Shown one piece after another: positions 6,092 through 6,837 of a stretch of DNA of 6,837 bases. A program made the translations under genes and the position numbers. The notes under the pieces are model-generated. The model searched no databases, was not told where the DNA came from, and saw nothing but the letters and a program-made list of their open reading frames with translations. The first letter of the stretch is position 1; the number at the start of each line of letters is the position of its first letter. This DNA comes from Segetibacter sp. (GTDB taxonomy: Bacteria; Bacteroidota; Bacteroidia; Chitinophagales; Chitinophagaceae): the NCBI GenBank assembly GCA_030146445.1, contig JASLBT010000247.1:1-6837 (forward strand), in the 5' to 3' direction.

Positions 6092-6837
6092 ATGAAAACA
6101 AGTCGTGCGATTTACGTGTTGTTTTTTCTTGTACATTACTTCGCCGGAGAGTCTAATGGCCAACCGCTGAATATCAGCGGCGACACGGTATATGTTCATA
6201 CCGACTTTTCGGTTGAACTCCGGTTCCCATCCACAAACAGCATTTTGCGGTGGCTAGACCCCGATGCAGCTTACAAGACTGAACCCACCAGCATTGGCTT
6301 TTCGTTGCGCGCCAATCACGAGCGTGCATTGCCTGCCGTATTGATCGTGTCAGAAGGGCCAGGGCAGATACCAAGGCAACACCGATTTATTGTCGTTTAC
6401 AAAAAAGAACTGAACGAAAGCCGGGATGAAATTGTCAAAGACTGGTCAACAAAGCAGAAGTTGCAGAAGCATATTAATGAACTTGCCAGTAAAAAGCCGG
6501 CCGATACAAAAAATTCAGCAACTGCCGGCAGCCGACCAGCCATAGAAAGCAGTCAGGCAGACAGCGGAAGGTCGGCTTATGAAGCGCTGATTGGGCTGGC
6601 GGATAGTGCCTTTAATCATAAGGAGTATTCGACTGCAAAGAAGTTGTATATACAAGCATCTGACCTGCGGTCGGAGGAAGTTTACCCTGTTTACCAGATG
6701 ATTCAAATTGCACGGATACAGGAAAGTAACGGCAGCGCTCTCACCGAAACAGACAGCCTTGCGGGCACCGCAAAAACAAATAAAGACTTTAAAGTGGTGA
6801 TGCAAAAAGCAACTACTGCATTTGTCGATAACGACCT
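6092..6837 (+). CDS. Secreted protein with TPR-like repeats, 3' end outside the window (partial)
   Basis: The frame starts at ATG 6092 and stays open for 248 codons to the window edge. Residues 1-23 (MKTSRAIYVLFFLVHYFAG, then ESNG) form a signal peptide with cleavage probably before Gln24, so the product is exported. Residues 24-105 look beta-rich (TVYVHTDFSVELRFPS, later RQHRFIVVYKKE), loosely like the N-terminal domain of Bacteroidota conjugation protein TraN; this likeness is by eye only. A charged Lys/Ser/Ala linker (about 106-160) follows. Residues 163-206 resemble a TPR unit common in this phylum (YEALIGLADSAFNHKEYSTA, then Tyr/Ala positions and YP), and a second unit seems to begin at 233 (FKVVMQKATTAF). 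Function is not recognised. It is separated from the regulator by a terminator and 395 bases, so it is a separate transcription unit. Confidence 0.8.
   Translation, partial: MKTSRAIYVLFFLVHYFAGESNGQPLNISGDTVYVHTDFSVELRFPSTNSILRWLDPDAAYKTEPTSIGFSLRANHERALPAVLIVSEGPGQIPRQHRFIVVYKKELNESRDEIVKDWSTKQKLQKHINELASKKPADTKNSATAGSRPAIESSQADSGRSAYEALIGLADSAFNHKEYSTAKKLYIQASDLRSEEVYPVYQMIQIARIQESNGSALTETDSLAGTAKTNKDFKVVMQKATTAFVDND

Overview
The window looks like chromosomal DNA from a member of the Bacteroidota, probably near the Sphingobacteriales or Chitinophagales. Three things suggest this: a periplasmic two-propeller plus Y_Y_Y sensor kinase, which is a hallmark of that phylum; the lack of Shine-Dalgarno sequences before the genes; and a good match upstream of the regulator gene to the phylum's promoter pattern (TTG, about 20 bases, TAnnTTTG). 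The base composition is moderate and the four genes look alike, so nothing marks any of them as foreign. No RNA gene, insertion sequence, CRISPR array or phage gene was recognised.

All four supported genes are on the plus strand. Bases 1-342 hold no recognisable gene. A large membrane sensor histidine kinase follows (352-3426, or from 343). After a 120-base gap with no visible terminator comes an integral-membrane acyltransferase of the acyltransferase-3 family (3547-4653). A 410-base gap carries tandem octamer repeats, two hairpins and a promoter. It leads to a NarL/LuxR-type response regulator (5064-5696), which ends at a clear intrinsic terminator. A second long gap, 395 bases, contains another inverted repeat, a run of nine G and an AT-rich patch. 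The last gene (6092 onward) is cut by the window edge. It encodes a secreted or periplasmic protein with one TPR-like repeat and the start of a second.

The kinase has a HisKA_3-type phosphorylation domain, and that type pairs with NarL-type regulators like the one at 5064. The simplest reading is a split two-component system: the extracytoplasmic propellers sense a ligand, the histidine in the H-box is phosphorylated, and the phosphate passes to Asp54 of the regulator. The acyltransferase between them may make or modify a surface glycan, and could be linked to the system as a target or as the source of the signal. That link rests only on gene position. The most unusual parts are the non-coding stretches: the octamer array with its hairpins, the G9 tract, and a promoter-like element overlapping the kinase start. 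I do not see clear evidence of a wholly new biological system.
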